From positions 17,890,127-17,954,126 of the forward strand of contig NC_060062.1 in the NCBI RefSeq assembly GCF_020283565.1: a stretch of 64,000 nt of DNA, read 5' to 3'. This document shows, in pieces, positions 33,147-44,735 of this stretch (the stretch's first letter is position 1; each line of letters begins with the position of its first letter). The DNA comes from Trifolium pratense. Taxonomy: Eukaryota; Streptophyta; Magnoliopsida; Fabales; Fabaceae. Position numbers and translations under genes: made by a program. Below the pieces are notes generated by a model that ran no database searches, had not been told where the DNA came from, and saw only the letters and a program-made list of their open reading frames with translations.

Positions 33147-33311
33147 AACAACAAATCAATTTTTTTTTGCAACCTAAAAATAAGGAATCTCCTAAATAGA
33201 TACACACACCAGATAATATAGGAAATTATTGTTAGCATTTGATTAAAAAAATAGACGGTTAAGATTTGGTGTCAAATTAAAGTTTGACACCTGATGTCAA
33301 CGGATCCTAAC
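33147..33311 (+). repeat. Third copy of arm segment, direct orientation
   Basis: It matches 276-440 in the same orientation (cctaaatagatacacacacc, gatttggtgtcaaattaaag). The same segment is therefore present three times: left arm, inverted in the right arm (partly), and here. A long ATT microsatellite follows immediately. Confidence 0.8.

Positions 33312-33365
<54 letters not shown>
33312..33365. repeat. (ATT)n microsatellite
   Basis: About 17 uninterrupted ATT units directly after the third copy of the arm segment. Confidence 0.95.
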
Positions 33366-33366
<1 letters not shown>

Positions 33367-33469
33367 GAAATTGAGGGAAAAAGATGGGTATCCAAATCTT
33401 ATATTCTTTTATTACTTTATTAGTCACTATAAATATTTTAAATTTTATTCTTAGTCCTTATAAAAAATT

Positions 33470-34644
33470 GGGTAAATAGGGTTTTACCCCCTGCAAAATA
33501 AGCCAATTTTGCATTACCCCTGCAAAAAAAACTTGGGATTACCCTCCTGCAATATGAAGATTCTCTCTTTTTACCCCCTGCTTGACAACTTGGCATAGAG
33601 TCTTTATTTTTTTATGAGGTGGCATGCATATGTGGCATTTATTTCATTTTTATTTTTTTAATTTGCACATGTCATTTTTATTATTAAATAAATTGGTGAC
33701 AAATATTTAAAAAATTTCACTTAATTAGTTTTTAAAAAAATAAAAAATATTGTGTCAAAAAAAAATTATTAAAAATAAAATATGTTAATTCAAAAAGATA
33801 TGTTAATCCATTGTTTCTAACGAAAAAAAAAAAAAAAAACTCACAATCTTTTCCTGTAACATAACACAAATCTTTCTCCTTCTCATTCTTCTTCTCAAAA
33901 CCCAAAATTATTTTTTCTCCAACACAAACTCAGAATCCCAGAATCCTTTTTCTCTAAAATAAAACCTAGAAATCCGCCGAATCACTCCGCCGAATTCGTC
34001 GAAACAAATGATTGATGAAGAACAAATGCAGGAACTAGGAACCGGATTTCCTATAAAGGCAGAAACTGGGTTTTTGAATTTATGGGTTAGGGATTGAATT
34101 GATGGATGAAGAATTGGGAAGAAGAATTATGTTTTTGAGTTAGGAAGAAATTGGGTTGTTGCAAAGGGATGAAGAATAGAAGAACAAAAGAAATTTATGA
34201 TTATATTTCTGGGTTTACCGAGATTGATTTTTGGAAGAAAAAAAATTGGGTTCTTTTTGGATTGTTGTTCTTGGTGGTGTTGATGATTTTGTTGATGTTG
34301 TTGTTGTTGTTCTTGGTGGTGTTGATGTTGTTGTTCTTGTTGAATGATGAAAGTTATCGTGGTAGGGATGAAGGGGAAATTAAAAAAGAATTTATTATTA
34401 TTTTTTTAATTTTTAGTTTATTTAATAATAAAAATGACATGTGCAAATTAAAAAAAATTAAAAAAAAAATTAAATGCCACATATGCATGCCACCTCATAA
34501 AAAATAAAGATTCTATGTCAAGTTGTCAAGTAGGGGGTAAAAAGAGAGAATCTTAATATTGCAGGGGGTAATCCCAAGTTTTTTTTTTGCAGGGGGTAAT
34601 GCAAAATTGGCTTATTTTGCAGGGGGGTAAAACCCTATTTACCC
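33470..34644. mobile_element. MULE-like element with about 200-bp inverted ends
   Basis: The left end is gggtaaatagggttttaccc and the right end its complement, with matching inner blocks (ccctgcaaaataagccaatt, atgaggtggcatgcat). Flanks are taaaaaatt (33,461-33,469) and taaaaaaatt (34,645-34,654), a 9-10-bp target duplication differing by one A. The interior (33,840-34,390) has a UTR-like pyrimidine-rich stretch and a GTT-rich stretch that encodes only Leu-rich low-complexity frames; no transposase. Confidence 0.75.
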
Positions 34645-35483
34645 TAAAAAAATTTCTTGGTATCGTATATCCATTATCGTAATGTCTCTTGCAAAATATT
34701 ATTTGTTTTTAACAATGGATTAATTAGATGTGAATTTTTAAGTTTTTTTGGCTAAAAAATTCATAAAATATTTCATCTTATTTTAAAAAGTTCTAAATTT
34801 TTATGGAAGATGTTCTTATAATATTAAAAGCATGAATACAAAAAGTCATTAAAAAATTTGAAAGTACTCAAGAGTTGATCGAAAAGTAGGACCAAAAATT
34901 GTGACAAAATATTTGAGGGACCAAAACTTGCTAAAATAATTTATACGGACAAAAACCGAAATTTTAGATTTTTATAAGGACCAAAAACTCATTTAACTCT
35001 TTTTTATATAGTTTTCTCTTCTTTTATTTTTATTTTTATTTTTATTTTTATAGAGTACATAAATTTACCGTATATATTGTGGGTGTTGGTTTGGTAACTT
35101 CTTTTTTTTTTCAGAGAGTAATTATATTTAAATTTTGAAGGACTGTTTTATTCAGAAGAACTTAAGAATTTGAAAGACTGTTTTAAAAACACCACATTGA
35201 AGCAATCACCCACCTTCTATGAAAGGTTGCAGAGGACCCGTCCAATCATGTGCTCGAAAGTTGGATAGATAGCAAATAACACAAAAATCTGCATAAAGTA
35301 GATACATATGCTAAAGAACCTACCGTACACACTCAAAAATGAAACACCATAGTGAAGCTCTTGGTATGAGCACCACTTAGCTAGCTACCATACACATCAT
35401 AGGCTCCCTCACCCAATCCAAAACAGAGTTTGGCATTTAAAATAAATTGCATTCTGATAAGCAATCTAACCTTCAACCACACA

Positions 35484-35984
35484 CAAGGTTATCAAAACCG
35501 GACCAGACCGGCCGGTCGGACCGGTTCGACCGTGAGCCGGTCATGAAAACGATTCGGTTTTGAGCAAAAAATAGATAGGAAACCGACCGGCAAAAAAACG
35601 CGTGAACCGGGGTCGAACCGGCCGGCGGTTCAAGCGGTTTTGCATATTTTATTTTTTAAAAAAAGGGCAAGACGACGTCGTTTTAACCTTTTTTAAAAAA
35701 AAAATCTGAAATAAAACAACGACGTCGTAGGAATAAGAAATGTTTCTGTTTTTCATTTGGTTTGAATTATAAATTTTATTTTATTTTGACTTGTGATATT
35801 TTATCTTTTTAATGTGTGAAATTATGAAATATTGAGCAATTATTCATATATTTTTATTTATATATTAATTAAAATATATATTTAATTAAAAACGGTTCGA
35901 CCCCGATTGAACCCGGTCCGACCAATTGAACCTTGAACCGGTGAGCTCGCCGGTTCGATGACCGGTCTGGTTCTGAAAACCTTG
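35484..35984. mobile_element. hAT MITE (ccggtt-rich), 501 bp
   Basis: The inverted ends are caaggttatcaaaaccgg and the complement of ctggttctgaaaaccttg. The flanks carry a perfect 8-bp duplication, accacaca (35,476-35,483 and 35,985-35,992). It has no coding capacity. It is inserted in the 3' part of the LINE. Confidence 0.9.
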
Positions 35985-36255
35985 ACCACACATTTGTTAC
36001 TATCTATTCATAAGGACCAAATTACAGATAATCACACAAGGTGCATAAAATGATCAACCACCATTGCAGCGAATGCGCCTTCAAAGCCCAGCCACCAACG
36101 CGAACACCGAACGGACATGAGAATAGTACATAATTGCAACTCTCAATATTAGACACACAAAACACGCATAAAATGCTATCTCCGTTAATAATTCCTTTTG
36201 CATACTAATGTTCCTTCGTCGCGATTCTATTGAGAAGAACTCTACATCCATGAAT

Positions 36256-37561
36256 TGAAGGAAAATCGTGTTTAAAACAGAGTGTAAAACGCAGCGGAAT
36301 ATTAAATTTTTCCTTCAATGGATCCTTGCGAATGGGCATGATCAGGGTTAAACGTTATACCTTTTGGTGAACTGAAACAGCAAACTCTTTGCTTCTATTC
36401 GTTGATCACAAGCACCACACGACGGCAGCACCTCTAGCTAGTCCACACGAACAGGTCTTCAACTTTCAGTGCTAGCTGCTACAAGATGAAGGCTTAGGAA
36501 GTGCGGTTAGGGTTTCAGAGCTTTAAGATTTCTCTGAAAAACGAATTGTGAAAAGCAAGCACTCACTGAACTACACAAGCTTCTTATTTATAGAGTTTCT
36601 TGTGTGGTCAGTTGGGCCAAACGGTGTTTGGTCTTCTTAAGCCCAAAACCGTTTTTCACTAATCGCACCCTCAAAATAAGTCTTACTTATTTCTTCCATA
36701 TCGACTGTCGTTATGTGTGTGACTCTGTAGGTTCTTATAACGTTGGCAATAATATTATTCTTAATATTATAAACAGTGAGTGGTATCTAGCAACACATCA
36801 CTGCTACCCAAGTCACAAGAATGTCACGTGATCTGACAAACCTTTCCGTGATAAAACTTATGTGTATAATTACCCTTTTACCCTTATGTCTATATTGAAC
36901 ACAAGACATAGTACGTCACCCTTGTTAAGTTCAATATTGGGCCCATAGACATATCTCCTGTTATGAAGGAGGGGTAAATTCTATCTAGGTCACTCATGTC
37001 CCTTAGCATGATTCGTGGAATACCCATCAACCAACTTTATAGTCATCCTGTTACGGATAACTTTGAATGGCGACAAAGTACTACACTCCTACATCTAGGG
37101 AACATAGTGGTTTCAGGTCGAAGGGTGGAATACACCACTTATCACTATGAGAATATCCTATGACATTTCATAACATACTATGTAGTATTCTCATGGTGGG
37201 TCAATCCGATATAAATATTACTCTTAATATTTATATCTATGTGAAGACTTGATAACTCTTTATCTATGATCCGTGAGATGTGATCATCAGTCTACCAACA
37301 TAATAGTCTCTATGTTTTGATGTTATCCCAATTCACATTAAAGCTCGACTACAGATGTTTTAAGAATAGTGTTCTTATGTGTAATGGACTCTCACGATTA
37401 AGTCACACTTAACGTTCCATTCAATGAACTTACTATTCTAGGGACTCTATTATTATTTAACACATAAACATAATAAAGAAAAGCCTTTATTTAATAAGTA
37501 AATTATCCAATACAAGTATCATGCAATTGTAAATAATTGGCCTCTAGGGCTTACACCAACA
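36256..37561. mobile_element. Solo LTR, 1,306 bp, inside the LINE
   Basis: On the minus strand it begins tgttggtgtaagccctagag and ends ccttca; on the plus strand it begins tgaaggaaaatcg. Flanks are tgaat (36,251-36,255 and 37,562-37,566). Removing it and one tgaat restores the LINE frame ...SKFVIHG. It has no internal retrotransposon domain. Confidence 0.88.
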
Positions 37562-38840
37562 TGAATAACAAACTTCGATGGGGCTGAACACTTCCGAAGC
37601 TTCTTATAAGCATTACAGTGTCCTTCATCACCTTGGTCCTGAACCAGCAACTCTTGCAGCAAATAATATCTTGATTTAACAGAAAAACCAGTAGCTGTAT
37701 CATACTTCTAGACCCATTTATCAACTGATCCATGGCTCGCAGACATGCCAGCTAGCATCTCTTCTAACTCCATCAGTTGAGCCTCCTCTTAGGCATATAA
37801 TCTTCTCTGCTAACAATGATTCCATCGTTCACCCTCGCGACATAAAAAATCTGACACTAAAGCATTTTTGTTAACAGTACGTAACAGAAAACAACCTATT
37901 ATCTCTCTTTCAAAGTACAACTACCAAGCCATCTATGCGACCAAAACAACGTACTTTCACCATTACCAATCCTTCTATGCACGGTGTCTTCAAACCACTG
38001 AAAACATAAGGGGTTTCCTCTATCAACCTTTACAATATCTCCCCACCATATTGAGTCATGTCTACCACACACCGCTAATGATTCTAAATCCAAGTAACCA
38101 TTTTCGACGCCATATCGGAACTGCAGCAAAGGTAACCATAGACCAGATTGATCAGATAAGCACCTCCACGTCCACTTCGCGCAAAGTGCTAGATTGAACA
38201 ACTCCAAATTCTTCCCTCCTAGACCACCTTTCCTTCTTGGATTTACAGACCAGATCCCATTTGATCCAGACCGTCTGACTTGCATCTATCCCACTCCACA
38301 GGAAATTCCTTTGGACGCTTGTCAAAGCTTTAATGACCTTTCTAGGGGCCTTATAAAACAAGAAAAAATAAAGGGGAAAACTAGCCAATACATAATTAAT
38401 AAGAACTACTCTTCCACCTAATGAATGGGATTTATTCTTCCTATTAAATGTTATATATGACATTCTAAAAGATCCATACATTGCACATGTCGGCGTCTTG
38501 TTTTGCAGGATATCTATGATAAAACTTCACCAAAGATAATAGAAATACAAGATATAGAGAATTCAATTTGGGAAATGATTTGGAGAATTTTTCATACCTT
38601 AAAGAGTCCTTCAAAATCCTCTAAATTTAATTTCGAACAGGGCTTGGTCTTTCTTGTTGTCTGATTCTCTCCGCTTTTTCACTCTGTTTGTATCAAACAA
38701 GTTGCTTTATATAAGCAGCCCTTGAAATAAATCCAACATAAATCACATTTCTTAACGAAAATAAGAAATAAGATCAAGAAATCTAATACAATAATATTTT
38801 TTTTTTCTTTACACAGCCCATAATGTTCGGTAAAACTGCT

Positions 38841-39033
38841 CAAGAGTTGAGAGCCATGACACAAGAATGTTCTCAAAACTCAGGGCATGGCTGCAAACTG
38901 TTTACGTTAAATGGCCTGAGCTTGTCTAAATATCCAAAACAAAGGATCACCATTTTCATGTAGATGTAAAAGTCATTAAGCTATGTTTCTATTCATTGAT
39001 ATCCTTTGCATTCATTTGATCACCTTTAAGCCT
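38841..39033. other. Spacer between right arm and CDCA7-like pseudogene
   Basis: No feature recognised. It may still belong to the inverted duplication, whose outer limit cannot be seen because the left arm runs off the window. Confidence 0.4.
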
Positions 39034-40695
39034 TTAACTTCTCAGAGCCCTTCTCGTCCGAATTGGTCCCTTCTGTGTCATATCTAGAGTGGTCTCTGGT
39101 ATTTCTTGAACAACATTTTCAGCACCTGAGCCTTCAATGCTTTCCTCAGAGCGACGGGTCTTAATCAGATAATGAGCAACAGATTTGAAACCCAATTTCA
39201 CCACCTTACAAACATAATGAAAAGGAAACAATCAGCCCTCCATACCAAAACACAGCAACAAAAAGAAAAATTTAGGGGAAAGATTCATTTAAAGAATGTG
39301 AAGCAAAAAATGTACTCATTTATGAAGACCTGCAATTACTTTTGCAAGCACGCTGAAGAAAATAGAACTGAAGACGGGGGAAGAAAATGCATACGTCAAA
39401 CCGTGTAACTAACCTTATTGTATATATTACCAGTAGGCATCCAACCATTTTTCCTACAGCAACTATTGCAGTTGCAAAGCAAATTTCTCGACAACAAGGG
39501 CAAGTTCACATGGGATTGAAATCGGCTTCTCTCACATTTTCTCCATATCTATAATACAGTAGTACAAAATTATTGTTATTAAAATTGGTAGTGACAGTTG
39601 CTAACACAAGGCTATGATTGTTAAGTTTCAGATGGAGCAAACACCCTGAGGAAATATAACGACAAACTGAAACAATAAATCCTTTCACAATCCAAATATC
39701 AAACTGAAACAATGTTACCTTGTGTACAAGAAATCTCCAAAGAGCTGCCCTTGGGGTAATTCGCATTTGTTGCAATTCGTCAGCCGACTAATAGTTATAC
39801 GCCTACAAGAAAACAAATGATTTTAGTAAAAATTCTCTATGGTCAGAGAGAAACAAGTAACATAGAAGAATTTATGTGCCAACTTTATGCATTTAACTTC
39901 TTTGTTTGTAAGAATACATTTATCAGATTCCTTGTTTCAAAATAAATAGTCGTGCATACATAGAAACTAACAAACCATGTAATGGAGAGATCATATACCA
40001 GAGAGCACAGTGAATTAATCAATCAAATATAAAACCATAATAACTGCATTGATGGCATTTGTCTCCCTTGGTCGGATCATATATGTGATCCCCATCCTCA
40101 TCATATCCATCCACATACAATTCCCAATTAGTCTCACAATCTCCCGGAAGCTTCTCATGCTCTTCAGTGTAAACTTCAGGGTTTGTAGCTTCTGCTATAT
40201 AAATCTCCACTTCCTTCTTTTTCTTACTTGATGATGAATCCGGGTTTGTACCTTCTGGTATATAAATCTCCAATTCCTTCTTTTTCTTACTTGATGACGA
40301 ATGTTGTTGATGCGGTGCACGAGGTCGCTTTGAACCATAGTCAACCGGAGGCAGGGTCATTATTCTGTAAACCCATCAAACATAAAACAGAAATAATAAA
40401 CTAAAGTTAGTTCTACCAACCGCATGTCTTCCAAAGCTCAAACAATACAAAAACTCAACAATGGTATTGAGAATGCAAAATCAACAAGCAGAATTGAAAA
40501 ATAATCTACGAAATAATGACAAAGACATTAGACAAGGACACCAAACCATCACTAACACATCAACACCAGTGATAATAATTTGAAAAAAAATGAAATAATT
40601 GAATGTAACTACAAGTGTCAGATATCAATGTCAGACACCAAACACATCAGCAGTGCAACACATTGACACATCGACACAAGTGATAATTGGAAAAA

Positions 40696-41600
40696 ATGGC
40701 GCAGGAAGCATTAGTGAGTAAACGTGGAAAGTATGAAGCTGCAGAAGAGAAGTCCATGGCTTTGTATCCCGTACAAAGTGTTGGAGGGACAAATAGTTCT
40801 GAATCTCCTCAAAAACCTGACAAGAAGTTATTTTTTGATGGAGAGCTTAGAGTTGATAAAGTGAAGGGTACAAAGGATGTTGCTTCTGATGGGTATAAAA
40901 GTTCACTAAAGAGGTCTAGCAGTGCTTCTGTCTTGGGAGTCCAACCTAATCAAGAAGGCAGCAACTCCATTATTTCAGAGTTTTTTTAACCCATAATTTG
41001 AGAGGCACAGTGAAGGATTGTGGGGAAAGAGTTCTTCTGACATGATAGTTAGGAAAGAGGGGCAGTTAGCTAGCTCCGAAGCTCCGTGCCGGGTATGCAC
41101 TCTTTGGCTTTAATAGTTTTGAGATATAAAATTATAGAAAGCATATCTTACAATCTATTTTAGTATTTTTCTTTATTCGTATACCCTTTTCTAGATCATA
41201 ATGAATGGGATTTCTGATAAAATATTTCACTCTGGGTACTTGTTCACTGTTGTTTTTGTCTACTTAAACATTGCAGGTTATGGGAGCATATTTTGAGAAA
41301 ATTGGTTCCACGTCTTTTGTTGTCTATTCAATTGCAGTGACTGATGCGCAAAATAGAACTTGGTTTGTGAAAAGAAGGTTTACTTAATTCTTACATTTGT
41401 ATTGTAATGAGAGTTCCCAAATTATAGTTTTTCTATCTGTAAAAAGGCCAGGATAATTTAATTGTATTTTCTTATCTAATATTTATCTTTCCCCTATCTT
41501 TTGGTGGATACAGATACAGGAACTTTGAGCGATTACATCGACAGCTTAAAGATATTCCAAATTACACATTACATTTGCCTCCTAAAGAATATTTATTAGC
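40696..41600 (+). pseudogene. PX-domain sorting nexin fragment, antisense in intron 1 of the CDCA7-like pseudogene
   Basis: The first block (40,696-41,092) reads MAQEALVSKRGKYEAAEE...SSASVLGVQ, breaks at a T-run, then continues RHSEGLWGKSSSDMIVRKEGQL. Exon 41,277-41,377 encodes VMGAYFEKIGSTSFVVYSIA and DAQNRTWFVKRR. Exon 41,514-41,590 encodes YRNFERLHRQLKDIPNYTLH and LPPK, the phosphoinositide-binding core of a PX domain (R-R-Y-R-F motif), then homology stops. These are successive exons of a PXA-PX nexin, an endosomal sorting protein. Frameshift, a stop and truncation show it is dead. It is probably the same gene family that gave the exon pieces at 4.1-6.8 kb. Confidence 0.75.
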
Positions 41601-41689
41601 TGGTTATTGTTTCTGGACTCTAGAATGCAGCATATTTTGTCAAGCTAGGAAGATATTGACAACCGAGCCACAATGAAAGTATGAAGCTG

Positions 41690-41835
41690 AAAGTTCATTA
41701 CCGAATAGAAAAATGGCGCAGGAAACATTAGTGAGTAAATGTGGAAAGTATGAAGCTGCAGAAGAGAAGTCCTTGGCTTTGGAAACATTAGTGAGTAACT
41801 ACATGTGGCAGATATCAATGTCAGACACCAATGTG
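41690..41835 (+). repeat. Rearranged second copy of 40.6-40.76 kb sequence
   Basis: The blocks aaaatggcgcaggaa, gaaagtatgaagctgcagaa and cagatatcaatgtcagacac recur from 40,620-40,760, but in a different order and with a short duplication (ggaaacattagtgagtaa twice). This brackets the nexin fragment with direct repeats. Confidence 0.75.
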
Positions 41836-42379
41836 TGTTTGGTTAGACTCAATTTGAATTCGAAATAATAAAATGTGTGTTTTGTAATCGTCGGTGGGCA
41901 ATCGCCAGAGCGAGTTTCCTTCCATCGTAATTTTAGGGTTTCCCAAACACACTATGTTAACATTTCTCTTGCAAATTTATAAAATGTTGTAACCTAATTA
42001 ATACAAGAATTTTGATATCAACACAATTGAGATACTAATAGAAACCATAATCAATAGTGTTATTCAATTGAGGAAGCAAGAATAGTAATTACCTGGAAGA
42101 ACGTCTTTCAGGTTGAATTGATGGTATTGGATTTTTCTTGATCTGAGGACGAGGGGTTTTGTTCCCTAATCTGTTCGTAATGCTGCGATGAAGCTGAAAC
42201 CACCATTGACAGCGCCGCCGCCATCTTCAGTATCTTCTTCTTTGCTTCTCATTCTAGGACAATTTCTTTGATTTCCCATTCTTTTTCTTCTTCTTCTCAC
42301 TCTGTCGTTATGATATGATATGATGAGACTGTTGGGTTTTAAAAGTGAAAGTGAAAATTGGGGGATTTTCAAATCTGTA

Positions 42380-43696
42380 ACAAAATAGTGAGCGCTGAGT
42401 AATTTTTCTCACTAAAATATTTACCGCTCAAAACACAAAATTTCAATTTACCCATGTTTACCTTAAAAAGTATAGTTATATATTAAAATAAAAAAAATAA
42501 AAAAAACTGTTAAATTACTAAAGTAATTATGTACTCTCGATGGGTTTTTAGATTTTTATACTTTTTTGAGGGAGTTTGTTTCAAGGTTTAAAAAATTAAT
42601 TTCTAGAAGAAAAATAAAAATTCAAGTATAATTTTTCTAGGCATAAATTTTTCAAGTGACAGGATAAGATATAAAACAGGATAAAGATAGGATAGGATAA
42701 CAACAGGATAACAGTTATACTCAGTTATCATATCCTGTGTTTGGTGCACACAGGATAACAAACATGATAACTATTATATTTTGTTTTTAATATATAACAT
42801 ATTTAATTGACAAAATTACTCTTGTAAAACAATTGTTATTTTTTAAAAATTATTTTGTAATACTTTGAATTTTATAAATAAAAAATATAAATAAGTAATC
42901 AAATAACTTTATATAATTTAAAATAAAAATCATGAGAAAATAATCAAGTTTAATTTTATATATGAATCATTAGTCTATGCCTCTTAGAATTACGTTGCAG
43001 CGAACCTTGAGACTCAACGTAAATTAGTAACTACTGTGTTCATATGCATTGGAAAACAGACAACTATATTGAATCATATTTCAATAGAGTGTAATATATT
43101 TTTTTTCAGTTTCTATGAATTATTAATTTATAATTTTCTTGGAACCGAAAATTATAAAGGGATCTCCCGAAAAATTATTATCTTATTATTTTATCGAGTT
43201 TTTCAATTTTTTACATTGGCCCAAGTCGGGACCAGACAAATTTATTATTTTAGAGAGTTTATTAATTTATCGAGTATTAATTTAAAGAGTTTCTAATGTA
43301 TGATTTGCCAAAAAACAACTTTTTCTCTCACAAGTATACAAAATGGCTTGGTTGGCTCACAATATGGCTTAGTTTGTAGCAATATTAGTTTAGTTACATA
43401 AATTTTGGACACCAAATACCCTTACTTTAAACACATGGCAACATTTGAAGTAAGGTTATTTGTGAGTTTTCCGGAACAATCAACTTTCTTATATAGATTA
43501 GATATCTCTAAAGGTAATTTTTTGTAATCTTGTTAATTAAAAATATTATAAAAAAATATATCTACTAAAATTTATATATTTTTTTTTCATAGAATGAATT
43601 ATGAATTTTTTAAAACATCAATTATTTGGATATAAGTGATGAAAATCTAAGCCTAAAAAATAAATTTTGAGCTCATTTTTCGTGGAGCATCTTTTA
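42380..43696. other. Intergenic, no gene seen
   Basis: AT-rich. At 42,660-42,790 a cluster of aggataa/ggataac words with inverted partners (ttatcatatcctg) suggests a MITE; no target duplication was identified. Confidence 0.45.
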
Positions 43697-43705
43697 TAAT
43701 GTTAT

Positions 43706-44726
43706 GGCTAAATTGCAGTTTTGGCCCCCCACGTTTCATAATTGTGCGATTTTGGCCCCCCACGTTTCACATGTGCGATTTTGGCCCCCCACGTTTCATA
43801 ATTGTGTGATTTTGGCCCCCCACGTTTCAAATGTGCGATTTTGGCCCCCCAGGTTTGCCCCCTTTTGCATTTCTTGGTCCCCGTTGACTATTTTGACCAA
43901 AAATTGCTGACATGAAATATTTTTGACACGTGTCTTAAATTGGTAGATACACAATGATAATTTAAGACAATTAGAAATTAGGAAGCAGTTTCCTAGTGAG
44001 TCTCTCAAATTCAGTAGTAGCTTGGAGATACACATTATCAATCCCAACACCAACTCTACCAACAACTTTCAATTTTCCTTTTCCTGCTTCAAACACTTGC
44101 CTCGTAAATATGCTGACAACGGAGGTCAAGAAATCAAAGTTTCAGAGGGTATTTCACACAATCCAAACCCAAATTTATGGAAAGGAAATCGGATGGTATA
44201 TTCTGGGTTTGTCGGTGAACGGAAGAACGCACCGCCGATGAGTGATATGAGGCAATTCGCGAGCAGTCATAAGGCTTTTTCGAATTTTGTTTGGAAAGCT
44301 GTGATATAACCTGAAGTAATTGATCAAAGAGATTGTTTTACTGATGGAGAAGAAGATGAGATCTTGGTTCCATTTTTTGCACCTATTTTGTCAAAAAAAT
44401 AATAATTAACCCCAAAAAAAAAAGTCACGTGACCTTTCTTAATTATTATTTTTTTTAAAAAAAATAATAATAAATTTTGGTTGGCCAATACAATTAAGAC
44501 ACATGTCAAAAATATTTCATGTCAGCAATTTTTGGTCAAAATAGTCAACGGGGACCAAGAAATGCAAAAGGGGGCAAACCTGGGGGGCCAAAATCGCACA
44601 TTTGAAACGTGGGGGGCCAAAATCGCACAATTATGAAACGTGGGGGGCCAAAATCGCACATGTGAAACATGGGGGGCCAAAATCGCACAATTATGAAACG
44701 TGGGGGGCCAAAACTGCAATTTAGCC
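43706..44726. mobile_element. MULE-type element (possible Pack-MULE), 1,021 bp
   Basis: It has inverted ends of over 200 bp (ggctaaattgcagttttggc and its complement), themselves made of tandem units reading cccccacgtttca(t/c)... gcgattttgg. A perfect 9-bp target duplication taatgttat flanks it (43,697-43,705 and 44,727-44,735). The interior at about 44,000-44,310 is non-repetitive, less AT-rich and open for about 95 codons, as expected for captured host sequence. No transposase. Confidence 0.88.
44022..44309 (+). other. Open stretch inside MULE, possible captured gene fragment
   Basis: About 95 codons are open, including NGGQEIKVSEGISHNPNPNL and RKNAPPMSDMRQFASSHKAF. There is no ATG near its start and no family is recognised. 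Base composition differs from the element ends. It could be host sequence carried by the transposon. Confidence 0.3.
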
Positions 44727-44735
44727 TAATGTTAT

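Larger units (their letters stand above)
35103..38485 (-). mobile_element. 5'-truncated LINE (non-LTR retrotransposon), interrupted
   Basis: On the minus strand 38,485-37,870 encodes the end of the reverse transcriptase and the zf-RVT region: LGGRVVLINYVLASFPLYFF, RNFLWSG, then after a frameshift near 38,220 GGLGGKNLELFNLALCAKW and LLQFRYG. The frame resumes near 37,620 (YKKLRKCSAPSKFVIH) and continues across the solo LTR at 36,255 (IHGCRVLLNRIATKEH). The 3' end is an A-run (T-run near 35,103-35,113). Several stops and frameshifts mean it is dead. Confidence 0.8.
25829..38840 (-). repeat. Right arm of large inverted duplication
   Basis: This is the reverse complement of 1-5,542 with differences: a 2,041-bp solo LTR (28,867-30,907), a replaced patch (27,026-27,271), loss of about 150 bp opposite 5,231-5,379, loss of about 390 bp opposite 375-766, and an insertion block of about 5.8 kb (about 32,790-38,597). 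Inner end at 25,829; outer end is set by the window start and may lie further out. Confidence 0.92.
39034..42288 (-). pseudogene. CDCA7-like zinc-finger (zf-4CXXC_R1) pseudogene, five exons
   Basis: The exons on the minus strand are: 1 (about 42,288-42,093, ending KKNPIPSIQPERRSSR), 2 (40,364-40,044, starting MTLPPVDYGSKRP), 3 (39,802-39,719), 4 (39,548-39,414) and 5 (39,204-39,034, VVKLGFKSVAHYLIKTRR to the stop). Order and phases match plant CDCA7-type proteins, chromatin factors with a four-CXXC zinc domain. Lesions: the exon 1 start frame (an ATG reading MAAALSMVV) is not the frame of its end; the exon 2 donor GT is TT; in exon 3 two zinc Cys are Phe (FGDF for CGDC); in exon 4 the Trp codon before CPCC is TGA and a 5-bp insertion shifts REIC...; exon 5 is intact. 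Exon 2 contains a tandem 19-residue repeat (SSSSKKKKE(L/V)EIYI...). Clearly not a working gene. Confidence 0.8.

Noticed and set aside
34151..34507. A 118-codon Leu-rich frame resembling a membrane protein
   Set aside because: It is produced by a GTT-rich low-complexity stretch inside a MULE-like element and lacks a proper start codon.
37868..38421. Plus-strand frames over the LINE
   Set aside because: They are shadows of the minus-strand reverse transcriptase region, which shows clear LINE motifs.
43704..43910. Frames rich in FWPPTFHNCAIL repeats
   Set aside because: They are translations of the tandem units in the MULE terminal repeats and occur symmetrically at both ends.
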